Origin: Microbacterium foliorum
GTDB taxonomy: Bacteria > Actinomycetota > Actinomycetes > Actinomycetales > Microbacteriaceae
Direction of reading: 5' to 3'
NCBI RefSeq assembly: GCF_003367705.1
Contig: NZ_CP031425.1
Coordinates: forward strand, 2,976,001-3,040,000
DNA: 64,000 nt
Positions within the stretch are counted from its first letter, which is position 1; every line of letters starts with the position of its first letter. Below are positions 49,818 to 57,091 of the stretch, one piece after another. Below the pieces are notes generated by a model. That model had not been told where the DNA came from. It worked only from the letters and a program-made list of their open reading frames with translations, and did not search any database. A program made the position numbers and the translations under genes.

Positions 49818-51272
49818 TCACTGAGCTGTGTTGAGTGAAGTCGTGGGGACGGGATTCGGAATGACCTGGTCCGCAGGCTTCCCGGGTAGAAGGAACCCGA
49901 GGATGGCAGCGACAAGGAGCGCGATAGCGCCGTTGACGGACATGGCCATGGTCAGCCCCGGCAACATCGCGTTTGCCACTGTGGGGCTGTTGGTTGAGAC
50001 GGATGCGGCGGCGATTGCAGCCATGAGAGGCGTGCCGAGAGCAATGCCCACCTGCTGTGCGGTGGAGGTGAGCCCGGTGGCGAGGCCCTGCTCGTCATCG
50101 GGGAGGCCGCTGGTGGCGGTGACCGTGTACGCGATGATCGATCCGATGTGACCGAGGCTCCCGATGATCAAGAAGACGCCGACGAGGATGAGTGACCATA
50201 GAGCGTCTGAGCTCCTTGATGCGACAAGAGCACCGATCCCTTGGAGGACCAAAGAAGCTACGAGAACGTTCTTCTGCCCGAATCGGCCGATGAGGCGAGG
50301 GACCGCCGAGGCGCCGCCGACCGAGATCACTCCGATGAGGGCGATGATCGCGCCGGTGGCGATTGCAATCAGTTGCAAGACGTCCTGCAGATAGAGGGTC
50401 ATCAGGTAGGTGATGGAAGACATCATCGCGAAGGTGGTGAGTCCGCCAAGGTTGCCAAGAGAGACGGTGCGGCGGCGCAGGGTGCGGATGCTCACGAGTG
50501 GCTGCCGCTGTCGCGATTCTACGAAGGCAAAGATCACCGCAAGGAGTGCGCCGCTGATGAGCCAAGACAGAGCGGTGACGCTCACGATGCCATCGGTTCC
50601 GGCTCGCGTCAGCCCGTAGACGATGAACACCAGAGCGGCGGTGATGAGAATCGCGCCGCGGAAGTCGAGCCTGGTCGCCTTGTTCTTCGGATCAGGGCCG
50701 AAGAAGCGCGGGACGGCGAGGAGGACGAAGAGGGCGACGGGGATGTTGATGAAGAACGCCCAGCGCCAGGAGACGGCGGTTGTCAGGGCTCCACCGACGA
50801 GCGCACCAGTGGTGAATCCGGCTGAGAGGAGGGCGCCGTTCAGCGCCAGGGCGCGGGATCGAAGAGGGCCTTCTTGGAAGGCTGTCGTCAGCATGGCGAG
50901 TGCCACCGGGGCGGCCATTGCGGAGGCGACGCCCTGGACGACTCTGGCGGTGATGAGCAACTCCGGTGTCTGCGCTACACCGCCGAGGACAGAGCCGATG
51001 CCGAGCAGGATCATCGAGACGAGCAAGAGTCTTCGGCGTCCAGTGAGATCACCGAGTCGGCCAAAGAACAAGCTGAGGCCAGCTGCAGGGAGGGCAAACG
51101 CCGTGATGATCCAGTGCAAGTCCTCCACGCTGAAACCGACGTCCCGCCCCATGGCGGGGAGGGCGACATTCAGAACCGAGAAGTCGACTGCCAGGGTGAA
51201 GGTGGCCGTAGCCAGCACCGCCAGCTGCCATCGTTGACGAACGTCGAGCCGGATTAGTGAGGCTGCTGTCAT
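49818..51272 (-). CDS. MFS drug efflux transporter (DHA2, EmrB/QacA type)
   Basis: A 484-residue membrane protein with about 14 hydrophobic segments. The first helix ends with DFSVLNVALPAMGRDVG, the DHA2 motif, followed by FGRLGDLTGRRRLLLVSMILLGIGSVLGG (motif A) and ARVVQGVASAMAAPVALAMLTTAF (motif B). This fits proton-driven export of drugs, dyes or other hydrophobic compounds. The ATG at 51272 has a GGAGTCGCC site. It is divergent from a MarR gene with a TGACAG palindrome between them. Confidence 0.92.
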   Translation of the reverse strand: MTAASLIRLDVRQRWQLAVLATATFTLAVDFSVLNVALPAMGRDVGFSVEDLHWIITAFALPAAGLSLFFGRLGDLTGRRRLLLVSMILLGIGSVLGGVAQTPELLITARVVQGVASAMAAPVALAMLTTAFQEGPLRSRALALNGALLSAGFTTGALVGGALTTAVSWRWAFFINIPVALFVLLAVPRFFGPDPKNKATRLDFRGAILITAALVFIVYGLTRAGTDGIVSVTALSWLISGALLAVIFAFVESRQRQPLVSIRTLRRRTVSLGNLGGLTTFAMMSSITYLMTLYLQDVLQLIAIATGAIIALIGVISVGGASAVPRLIGRFGQKNVLVASLVLQGIGALVASRSSDALWSLILVGVFLIIGSLGHIGSIIAYTVTATSGLPDDEQGLATGLTSTAQQVGIALGTPLMAAIAAASVSTNSPTVANAMLPGLTMAMSVNGAIALLVAAILGFLLPGKPADQVIPNPVPTTSLNTAQ

Positions 51273-51301
51273 GGCGACTCCTGTAATCGTTACCTGTTGA
51301 A

Positions 51302-51317
51302 TGACAGCGATCTGTCA
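51302..51317. promoter_or_regulatory. MarR-type palindrome upstream of the DHA2 efflux gene
   Basis: TGACAG-CGAT-CTGTCA is a perfect 6-bp inverted repeat. It lies in the intergenic region shared by the efflux gene and the MarR gene, 30 nt from the efflux start. Confidence 0.55.
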
Positions 51318-51381
51318 CAGGTGGACAGTAGCAGGGTACGATCACTAAGTCGAGTATTGGCAAGACGTGAACGGGGAATTG

Positions 51382-51855
51382 ATGACGGATGCGGGCGAGG
51401 GGGTCGCGGCTCTCGAGGCGGAGGTGAGCTCTCGGATCGGCACGTTTCTCAAACGTGCGGAACAGGCCCTGATTGCCGAGAAGACTCGGGTTCTTCGGCC
51501 GTTCGACCTGACCGTCGCGCAGTATGCAGCGATGCTGGCCTTGCATTATGCTCCCGGCCAGTCTGCGGCACAGCTGGCCCGCGCGGCCGCCGTCACGCCT
51601 CAGACCATGGCTGCGGTCTTGGGGAGCCTCGAATCCAAACAACTCATCGAGCGGGTCGTGTCCACCTTGCACGCCAAAGTCCTCGTCGTCACCTTGACCG
51701 ACGCCGGGGAGGACCTCGTGATGAAGGCAGATGTCGAAGCGAAAGCCGTTGAAGCCCGACTGAAACGAGCCTTCACCGCACCGGAGTCAATGGCCCTCAT
51801 CTCGTTGCTGGAGCGCAGCATCGACGCGCTGGCCCCGATCGCCGAGGTTCCCTGA
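51382..51855 (+). CDS. MarR-family transcriptional regulator
   Basis: A 157-residue winged-helix protein: RPFDLTVAQYAAMLALHYAPGQSAAQLARAAAVTPQTMAAVLGSLESKQLIERVVSTLHAKVLVVTLTDAGEDL spans the HTH and the wing. The wing carries LHAKVLVV instead of the usual DGRxxxV. The ATG at 51382 with GGGGAATTG upstream is preferred over a GTG 15 nt earlier. It faces the DHA2 efflux gene and probably represses it and itself. Confidence 0.88.
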   Translation: MTDAGEGVAALEAEVSSRIGTFLKRAEQALIAEKTRVLRPFDLTVAQYAAMLALHYAPGQSAAQLARAAAVTPQTMAAVLGSLESKQLIERVVSTLHAKVLVVTLTDAGEDLVMKADVEAKAVEARLKRAFTAPESMALISLLERSIDALAPIAEVP

Positions 51856-52121
51856 CCAGTCTTGGCCGCCGACCCGCCCGCTCGAATCGGCACGACCCTC
51901 TCACTGCATGTTGCAGCAGCGCGTCGCGGCTAGCCGTGCGGGAGGCTGCATTCCGAAGGCGTCGGTGTCTGGTTTCAGGACATCGTGAACGGGTGGCCAC
52001 GCACGAGATCCCCATCACAGCCGTGACCGTGCAACATCGACGACTCCACGATCATCACCCTCGACACCGGCGAAGTCCTCGCCGAGTACATCCTCGACCC
52101 CACGAAGAACTACCAACGGAA

Positions 52122-52160
52122 AACGGCTGAACCCCCGAAACCGGGGGGGGTTCAGCCGTT
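52122..52160. terminator. Strong hairpin terminator after the transposase remnant
   Basis: AACGGCTGAACCCCC (52122-52136) is perfectly complementary to GGGGGTTCAGCCGTT (52146-52160); extra C and G around the loop can extend the pairing. It can work in both directions and follows the transposase-like fragment directly. Confidence 0.75.
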
Positions 52161-52183
52161 CAGGATATCCCGAGACATCACAC

Positions 52184-52320
52184 TCACGGGTGAGGTGCTC
52201 ACCAGCACCGAGCTCGACGTGACGCCGAGCGAGATCGTCCCGGCAGCAGGCTGATCCACCGATGATCGCAGAGAGAGGGGATGCAGAGAGCATTCGCCCC
52301 CGGCACCCCCTCGGTTGCTG
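52184..52320 (+). repeat. Third, diverged copy of the aztD 3' end and terminator
   Basis: The frame reads LTGEVLTSTELDVTPSEIVPAAG then TGA, matching the aztD C-terminus LTTGEVLASTELDVTPNEIAPAAG. The following GAGGGGATGC...GGCACCCCCTC hairpin is a decayed version of the aztD terminator. It carries more changes than the copy at 29485. Confidence 0.8.
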
Positions 52321-52349
52321 CTACTTCTGCAGCCGTCGAGGTCGCTGCG

Positions 52350-53024
52350 TCACGCCGCAGGATAGGGGTGTTCGGCGCCGTCTCGCCGGGTGTAGATGTC
52401 CCAGTAGTGCTCGGCGATGGTGTCGGCCTGACTCTCGGGGCCAGCGGCACCGATCCAGGTAGAGATCGGCACGTGCGCCGCGTACACACCGGTGCCGGCG
52501 GTGACCTGGTTCAGTTTCATCACATAGGCGCGAAGGGCGGCGGTGGCGATGGCGATGTTGCCGAACTCGGGCGGCCCGGCGAGCGGGTTCTTCGAGGATC
52601 CGCCCGTGGTGAAGAGGAGGGCTCCCGAGTCGCGTCCGATCATGTCGGGCAGGACCTGCTGCGCTGCGGCAAGACCGCCGTAGAGGTAGTAGTCCAGTTC
52701 GGGCTGGATGTTCTCCACCGTCGCATCCAGCGGAGCGACCATGGCTTCCGGCGACATTCCGGGCGAGGGCGAGAACTCCAGCACGTCGACGGGTCCGTAC
52801 CGTTCCTCGATGCGGGCGAAAGCCGTGACCAGGGACGGCCTGTCCGTGATGTCGGCGGCGAAGCCGGCGGCGTCGATGCCTTCCTCGCCGAGTTCTGCGG
52901 CGAGGCGGTCGAGCGTGTCCTGGGTGCGGGACACGAGAGCGACGGAGAAGCCGTGGCGGCCGAACACTGTGGCGATGGAGAGGCCCAGTCCGGGGCCGGC
53001 ACCGACGATGGCGATGGTGGGCAT
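52350..53024 (-). CDS. SDR-like NAD(P)-binding protein lacking the usual catalytic motif
   Basis: A 224-residue short-chain dehydrogenase-like protein. The cofactor motif is IVGAGPGLGLSIATVFGRHGF; the rest follows SDR layout (LVSRTQDTLDRLAAEL, ADITDRPSLVTAFARIEERYGPVDVLEFSPSP). However, the place of Tyr-x3-Lys reads PPEFGNIAIATAALRAYV, with neither Tyr nor Lys, so it is unlikely to be a normal dehydrogenase. It is divergent from a TetR gene with a shared inverted repeat. It may be a binding or regulatory protein. Confidence 0.82.
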   Translation of the reverse strand: MPTIAIVGAGPGLGLSIATVFGRHGFSVALVSRTQDTLDRLAAELGEEGIDAAGFAADITDRPSLVTAFARIEERYGPVDVLEFSPSPGMSPEAMVAPLDATVENIQPELDYYLYGGLAAAQQVLPDMIGRDSGALLFTTGGSSKNPLAGPPEFGNIAIATAALRAYVMKLNQVTAGTGVYAAHVPISTWIGAAGPESQADTIAEHYWDIYTRRDGAEHPYPAA

Positions 53025-53053
53025 AAGCGGATTCCTTTCGAGCGAGGCCAGGA

Positions 53054-53110
53054 TAAGTGGAATCTGGGCTCCGGATGATCATCACACAAACGGAGTGAGA
53101 TTTCCACTTA
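53054..53110. promoter_or_regulatory. Spaced inverted repeat between the SDR and TetR genes
   Basis: TAAGTGGAA (53054-53062) and TTCCACTTA (53102-53110) are exact 9-bp reverse complements 39 nt apart. One copy lies near each divergent gene, consistent with two half-sites or a looped operator of the TetR protein. Confidence 0.5.
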
Positions 53111-53127
53111 ATGGGTAGACTGCTGAC

Positions 53128-53712
53128 ATGCCCACCCCGACAGAGAAGACGAGGCCCCTGCGCCTCGACGCGGAACGCAACCGTGCAGCGATCCTCACTG
53201 CGGCGGCGACGGTGTACGCCGAGCGAGGTTCTCACACGTCGTTGGAAGAGGTCGCCACGTTGGCCGGCGTCGGAGTCGGCACGGTGTACCGCCGTTTTCC
53301 GACCAAGGGGCTGTTGATCGAGGCACTTCTCGAGGCCACCATGCGCGACTATGCGGAACGCATCGAAGCGTTCGCCGTGCAGGCCGAGACCGAGCCGTGG
53401 GAAGCGCTCCGGGGGCACGTGATGTCACTCGTGCACATGCAGGCGAAGGACCGGGCGTTCAGCGAGGTGATCGCCGATCCCGCATCGAGCTCGGACGCCT
53501 TCCGGGATCATCATGACCGGGCACTGCGCGCATCACTCGCGCTCACCGCACGGGCGCAGAGCGCGGGCGTCCTCCGTGAGGATTTTCACCACCGCGACCT
53601 GCTGATCCTCACTCGCGCCAGCCACGGCGTCGTGGCTGCGGGAGACCCCGACGGTATCGGCGACCCCGTGCGCCTCGCAGAACTGTTCCTCGACGGGCTC
53701 CGTCGTCACTGA
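53128..53712 (+). CDS. TetR-family transcriptional regulator
   Basis: A 194-residue TetR protein with HTH RAAILTAAATVYAERGSHTSLEEVATLAGVGVGTVYRRFPTKGLLIEALL and a C-terminal domain rich in helices (WEALRGHVMSLVHMQAKDRAFSEVIAD). It is of the type that usually controls a neighbouring SDR gene. The ATG at 53128 lies 17 nt after one arm of the TAAGTGGAA inverted repeat, so autoregulation is likely. Confidence 0.9.
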   Translation: MPTPTEKTRPLRLDAERNRAAILTAAATVYAERGSHTSLEEVATLAGVGVGTVYRRFPTKGLLIEALLEATMRDYAERIEAFAVQAETEPWEALRGHVMSLVHMQAKDRAFSEVIADPASSSDAFRDHHDRALRASLALTARAQSAGVLREDFHHRDLLILTRASHGVVAAGDPDGIGDPVRLAELFLDGLRRH

Positions 53713-53726
53713 CCCTGATCGTCCGC

Positions 53727-54175
53727 ATGCGCGACCCAGGGCGTGACAGGCGGGGCCGCCGACCCACGGACCCGTCGGGGCGGCAGGGCGTACGCGGACA
53801 GGATGTGATCGATCTGATGGATGCCCTCGAGATCGACTGTACGGTCGTGGCCGGCTACGACTGGGGCGGTCGAGCCGCGTGCGTCGCCGCCGTTCTCCTT
53901 CCTGAACGGGTCGACGGGCTGATCACCGCATCCGGCTATCCGATCACGGACATCGCGCGGTATGGCGAACCGGCTGACCTGCCGACGAGAAGCTCGCGTT
54001 GTACCACTACCACTTCCGCTCCGGGGCATGGAGGCGCTTCGGATCGACGCTCCCGCCGAACGCGGAGGTAGAACCTTCACGACCGAAGAGCGCCGACCTC
54101 GTCTTCCTGACGATCACCCGCCCAGACTGGCACGTGGACCAATACCGACGCATCAGCGCGGACCGCGACGGATAG
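53727..54175 (+). pseudogene. Alpha/beta-hydrolase fragment and further unassigned remnant
   Basis: The frame contains QDVIDLMDALEIDCTVVAGYDWGGRAACVAAVLLPERVDGLITASGYPI, the nucleophile-elbow region (GYDWGG) of epoxide-hydrolase/dehalogenase-like alpha/beta hydrolases. The N-terminal third is missing and the frame shifts near 53985. After the shift another frame (DEKLALYHYHFRSGAWRRFGS...DWHVDQYRRISADRDG, ending near 54175) looks protein-like, but I do not recognise it. No intact gene can be made from this region. Confidence 0.6.
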
Positions 54176-54254
54176 CCAAGAACCTCAGGAACCGCGCTCG
54201 AGCACGTCGCAAAAGGTGCACCAAAAATGCACCACGCCCCATCCCGGATACGGG

Positions 54255-54276
54255 AAAACCCCCGATTTCTCGGGGG
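54255..54276 (-). terminator. Intrinsic terminator of the tRNA-Ser gene
   Basis: On the minus strand, CCCCCGA-GAAA-TCGGGGG forms a 7-bp GC stem followed by TTTT (54258-54255), directly downstream of the tRNA 3' end. This is a textbook Rho-independent terminator. Confidence 0.85.
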
Positions 54277-54282
54277 CTTCCA

Positions 54283-54373
54283 TGGCGGTGACGGTGGGAT
54301 TTGAACCCACGGTAGGGGGTTACCCTACACAACTTTTCGAGAGTTGCACCTTCGGCCGCTCGGACACGTCACC
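54283..54373 (-). tRNA. tRNA-Ser (anticodon CGA)
   Basis: A 91-nt tRNA including an encoded CCA. The acceptor stem GGTGACG pairs with CGTCACC; the anticodon stem CAACT/AGTTG encloses CTCGAAA, giving anticodon CGA. A long variable arm (GTAGGGTAACCCCCTAC) identifies a serine tRNA, and GTTCAAATC is the T-loop. It is flanked by debris on its 3' side, where tRNA genes often serve as integration sites, though I see no integrase. Confidence 0.93.
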
Positions 54374-54501
54374 GCGGACTAGCTTACGACAAGCCGCGCC
54401 ACGGCGCGAATCGGAGCGTGGGGTTATCTCCGGCACGGCCCCGAGACCGACAGCGACCGCCGGATTAGGATGGCCTAAGTGACGCGACGGAGGGACGAAC
54501 C

Positions 54502-55278
54502 ATGGGTTTCATCACATCGGAGGCGCTGGCCGAGACCGGTTACGTGGTGCTCGACGACCACGACCAGGCATCCGACCCCGCCGAGTGGCTCGACCTCACC
54601 TACATCCCCTGGCGCTCGTCGGGCGTGACGCGCTTCGCCCCTCTGGCGAGCTACGCCGGCGAGATCGAGTGCAACGGCTTCTGGAACCAGACCCCGCCCC
54701 GCAGCGACAAAGACGGCGTCTGGGTCGAGTCGCAGGTCGCCATCGCTCCCACCCTGCAGCGACGGGCACTCGAGTCGGGCGCGGGAGTCGGACGCTGCCG
54801 GGTCATCGAGCTGCAGCCCAACGAGTATGCGGATGCCGTCTACAACCTGCATCAGGACGACAACAACCGGCTGAACGAAGAGGGCACCGGCTGGGTCGTG
54901 CGGGGGTACTACAACCTCTCCGACGACACCGACTCGCTGCTTCTGCTGCGCTCGGACCGCTTCGACCCGGCGACCGAGATCCGTCTGCCGCTGCGTCAGG
55001 GGTCGCGGATCATCGTCGACACCCAGCGTTTCTGGCATGCCGTGTGGCACCGGGGCACGGCGCCGCGGTTCGCGCTGATCACCTCGTGGACATCGGGTCC
55101 CGAACTCGACGCCTACATCGCCGCGAACCATGGCGACCCGCATCCCCCGACCGTCGACCTCGACCCGCGCCTCGTCGATGACGCACAGGTCGAACTGCAC
55201 CGGCGCATCGAGGAGCGCCGCCGCGTCTTCGAAGCCCAGGGCATCGTCATGGAGCCTCGCGCCGACCTCAGCGTCTGA
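54502..55278 (+). CDS. Conserved hypothetical protein, possible 2OG-Fe(II) dioxygenase-like fold
   Basis: A 258-residue protein without a name I can give with certainty. The segment AVYNLHQDDNNRLNEEGTGWVVRGYYNLSDDTDSLLLLRSD, with His-x-Asp, and the later RIIVDTQRFWHAVWHRGTAPRFALITSW, with a distal His and Arg, are arranged as in 2-oxoglutarate/Fe(II) double-stranded beta-helix enzymes. No signal peptide or membrane segment is seen. It is monocistronic, between the tRNA-Ser and the cyd operon. The catalytic assignment rests on spacing and residues only. Confidence 0.55.
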   Translation: MGFITSEALAETGYVVLDDHDQASDPAEWLDLTYIPWRSSGVTRFAPLASYAGEIECNGFWNQTPPRSDKDGVWVESQVAIAPTLQRRALESGAGVGRCRVIELQPNEYADAVYNLHQDDNNRLNEEGTGWVVRGYYNLSDDTDSLLLLRSDRFDPATEIRLPLRQGSRIIVDTQRFWHAVWHRGTAPRFALITSWTSGPELDAYIAANHGDPHPPTVDLDPRLVDDAQVELHRRIEERRRVFEAQGIVMEPRADLSV

Positions 55279-55310
55279 CCGGCACCACCGCTCTCCGTCT
55301 GCACCCGGTC

Positions 55311-55400
55311 GTTGAGCGAGCGCAGCGAGACGAAACGCGCCCCCGCTCGACGACCACACCGCACCCGTCCGTTGAGCGAGCGCAGCGAGACGAAACGCGC
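55311..55400. repeat. Two copies of a 30-bp GTTGAGCGAG repeat
   Basis: The unit GTTGAGCGAGCGCAGCGAGACGAAACGCGC occurs identically at 55311-55340 and 55371-55400, a 60-bp period, just after the hypothetical gene and at the 3' end of cydC. Related sequence forms the tandem array at 58785-58979, so this is a short interspersed element family in the genome. Confidence 0.85.
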
Positions 55401-55402
55401 GC

Positions 55403-57091
55403 TCACACCGGAACGGTGCGCCCGCCCTCGAGCCGCACGACACGATCGACCGTCCCGTGCGGCGGCTCGACGTGCGAGATGAGCAGCACCGACTGGTCGC
55501 CCGCCGCCTGCAGCAGATCGTTCAGCAGCGCATCGGAGGCATCGGGATCGACACCGGCCGTCGGCTCGTCGAGCACGAGCACGGGGAATCCGCGCAGCAG
55601 CGCCCGCGCCAGCGCGATCCGCTGCGCCTGACCACCCGACACCAGACCGCCGCGATCGCCGACCCGAGCGTCCAGGCCGCCGCGCTCGCGCACCCAGGCG
55701 CCGAGGCCCACGCGGTCCAGCACGGCCAGCAGCTCCTCGTCGGTCGCTGTGTCGCGCGCGAAGAGCAGGTTCTGGCGGATGTCCTCGTCGAACAGCTGCG
55801 GCGCCTGCTCGCACAGGCCGATCGTTCGCCGCAGGGCCGGTCCCGACATCCTCGATGCGTCCATGCCTCCGACGGAATACTCGCCGTCGACCCGCAGAAA
55901 ACCCACCAGAGCCGCCGCCAGAGAACTCTTGCCCGCCCCGCTCGGCCCCGCGACCAGCACCCGCTCCCCCGGCTGCAGGTCGAGATCGACGCCCCGCAGC
56001 GCCGACGTTCCTCCGGGCCACCAGGCTCGCACGTCTCGCAGCCGGAGCGCCGGCACTCCAGGGATCTCGACATCCTCACCGTCGTCGGATCGCAGCTCGG
56101 CGGGTGCCTCGGACGGCAGCACATCGACGATCCGCTCCGCGCTCGAGCGCACACTGCGCCACGACGCCGCGGCGATCGGCACCGCGCCGAACACCTCGAA
56201 CACGACCATCGGAACCAGCACCGCGACCGCGAGCCACGGCCCGTCGATCACCCCGGTCGCGAGCCCGGGCGCGGCGACGGCGAGGGCCCAGACCGACGCC
56301 GCACCCGCGACGGCCGAGACGACCCCGGCGGCGATCGCCTGCGCGAGCGAGGCTCTGCCGACGGCGCGGCGGAGCTCGGCATCCGCCTGCGCGACCCGTT
56401 CTCGCGCCTGAGCCTCGGCGCCATACGCGAGCAGCACGTCGAGCGCACCGAAGTAGTCGGTCAGCGCCGCCGACAGATCGCCGCGACGACGCGAGACCGC
56501 CGCCTCGGCCCGTGATCCGAAGAGCCAGCCGAGCCCGACGGCCGCGGCCGCCGCGATCACCAGGCACGCGAGGAGCGTCAGCGCCGCGGGCACCGACACG
56601 AACAGGAGGAACACGACCGCCCCCGACGCGACGAGGCCCGCGACCGCGAGCGGCTGCACCACCCGCAGCGGCAGGTTCTGCAGGTTCTCGACGTCGTCGA
56701 CGAGCGCGGACTGCACGCGTCCGTGATCGGTGCGCCCGAGACCTGCCGGCGACAGCGGTGTGAGGCGTCGCACCATGTCGGCACGGGTCGAGGCGAGCTG
56801 CCGCAGCGCCGCATCGTGTCCGCTCAACCGTTCGAGATAGCGGGTCACCGCCCGCGAGACGGCGAAGAAGCGCACGCCGACGACCGCGATCGACAGCGGA
56901 ACGAGCGAGTCGACGATCGAGGCGCTGACGATCAGCCAGCCGCTCACCGCGAGCAGGCTGACCGCGGCACCGGCCGAGAGGAACCCCCAGATCAGGCCGG
57001 GCAGGAACCGGCGGGCCGGCGGTTGCGCCAGACGCAGGATGCCGCGCACGCGCGCCTCGACGCTCGGTCCCTGTGCCGGTCGAACGCTCAT
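55403..57091 (-). CDS. cydC: Cytochrome bd assembly ABC exporter subunit CydC
   Basis: A 562-residue half-transporter: six-helix membrane domain (first helices LIWGFLSAGAAVSLLAVSGWLIVSASI and SLVPLSIAVVGVRFFAVSRAVTRYLERLSGHD), then an ATPase with Walker A AGPSGAGKSS, signature VSGGQAQRIALARALL and Walker B VLVLDEPTAGVDP. The ERLSGHDAALR segment near residue 90 is typical of CydC. With CydD it forms a heterodimer that exports thiols needed for assembling cytochrome bd. Its ATG overlaps the cydD stop. Confidence 0.92.
   Translation of the reverse strand: MSVRPAQGPSVEARVRGILRLAQPPARRFLPGLIWGFLSAGAAVSLLAVSGWLIVSASIVDSLVPLSIAVVGVRFFAVSRAVTRYLERLSGHDAALRQLASTRADMVRRLTPLSPAGLGRTDHGRVQSALVDDVENLQNLPLRVVQPLAVAGLVASGAVVFLLFVSVPAALTLLACLVIAAAAAVGLGWLFGSRAEAAVSRRRGDLSAALTDYFGALDVLLAYGAEAQARERVAQADAELRRAVGRASLAQAIAAGVVSAVAGAASVWALAVAAPGLATGVIDGPWLAVAVLVPMVVFEVFGAVPIAAASWRSVRSSAERIVDVLPSEAPAELRSDDGEDVEIPGVPALRLRDVRAWWPGGTSALRGVDLDLQPGERVLVAGPSGAGKSSLAAALVGFLRVDGEYSVGGMDASRMSGPALRRTIGLCEQAPQLFDEDIRQNLLFARDTATDEELLAVLDRVGLGAWVRERGGLDARVGDRGGLVSGGQAQRIALARALLRGFPVLVLDEPTAGVDPDASDALLNDLLQAAGDQSVLLISHVEPPHGTVDRVVRLEGGRTVPV

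Larger units (their letters stand above)
51856..52330 (+). other. Gene-debris region between MarR and SDR genes
   Basis: This 475-nt stretch has no intact gene. From 52035 to about 52130 an open frame reads DDSTIITLDTGEVLAEYILDPTKNYQRK, which resembles the extreme C-terminus of IS481-type transposases (my recognition, moderate certainty). A strong terminator follows (52122-52160). From about 52184 a second fragment resembles the end of aztD. The first ~180 nt (51856-52034) are unassigned. It looks like the junction of two rearranged remnants. Confidence 0.5.
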
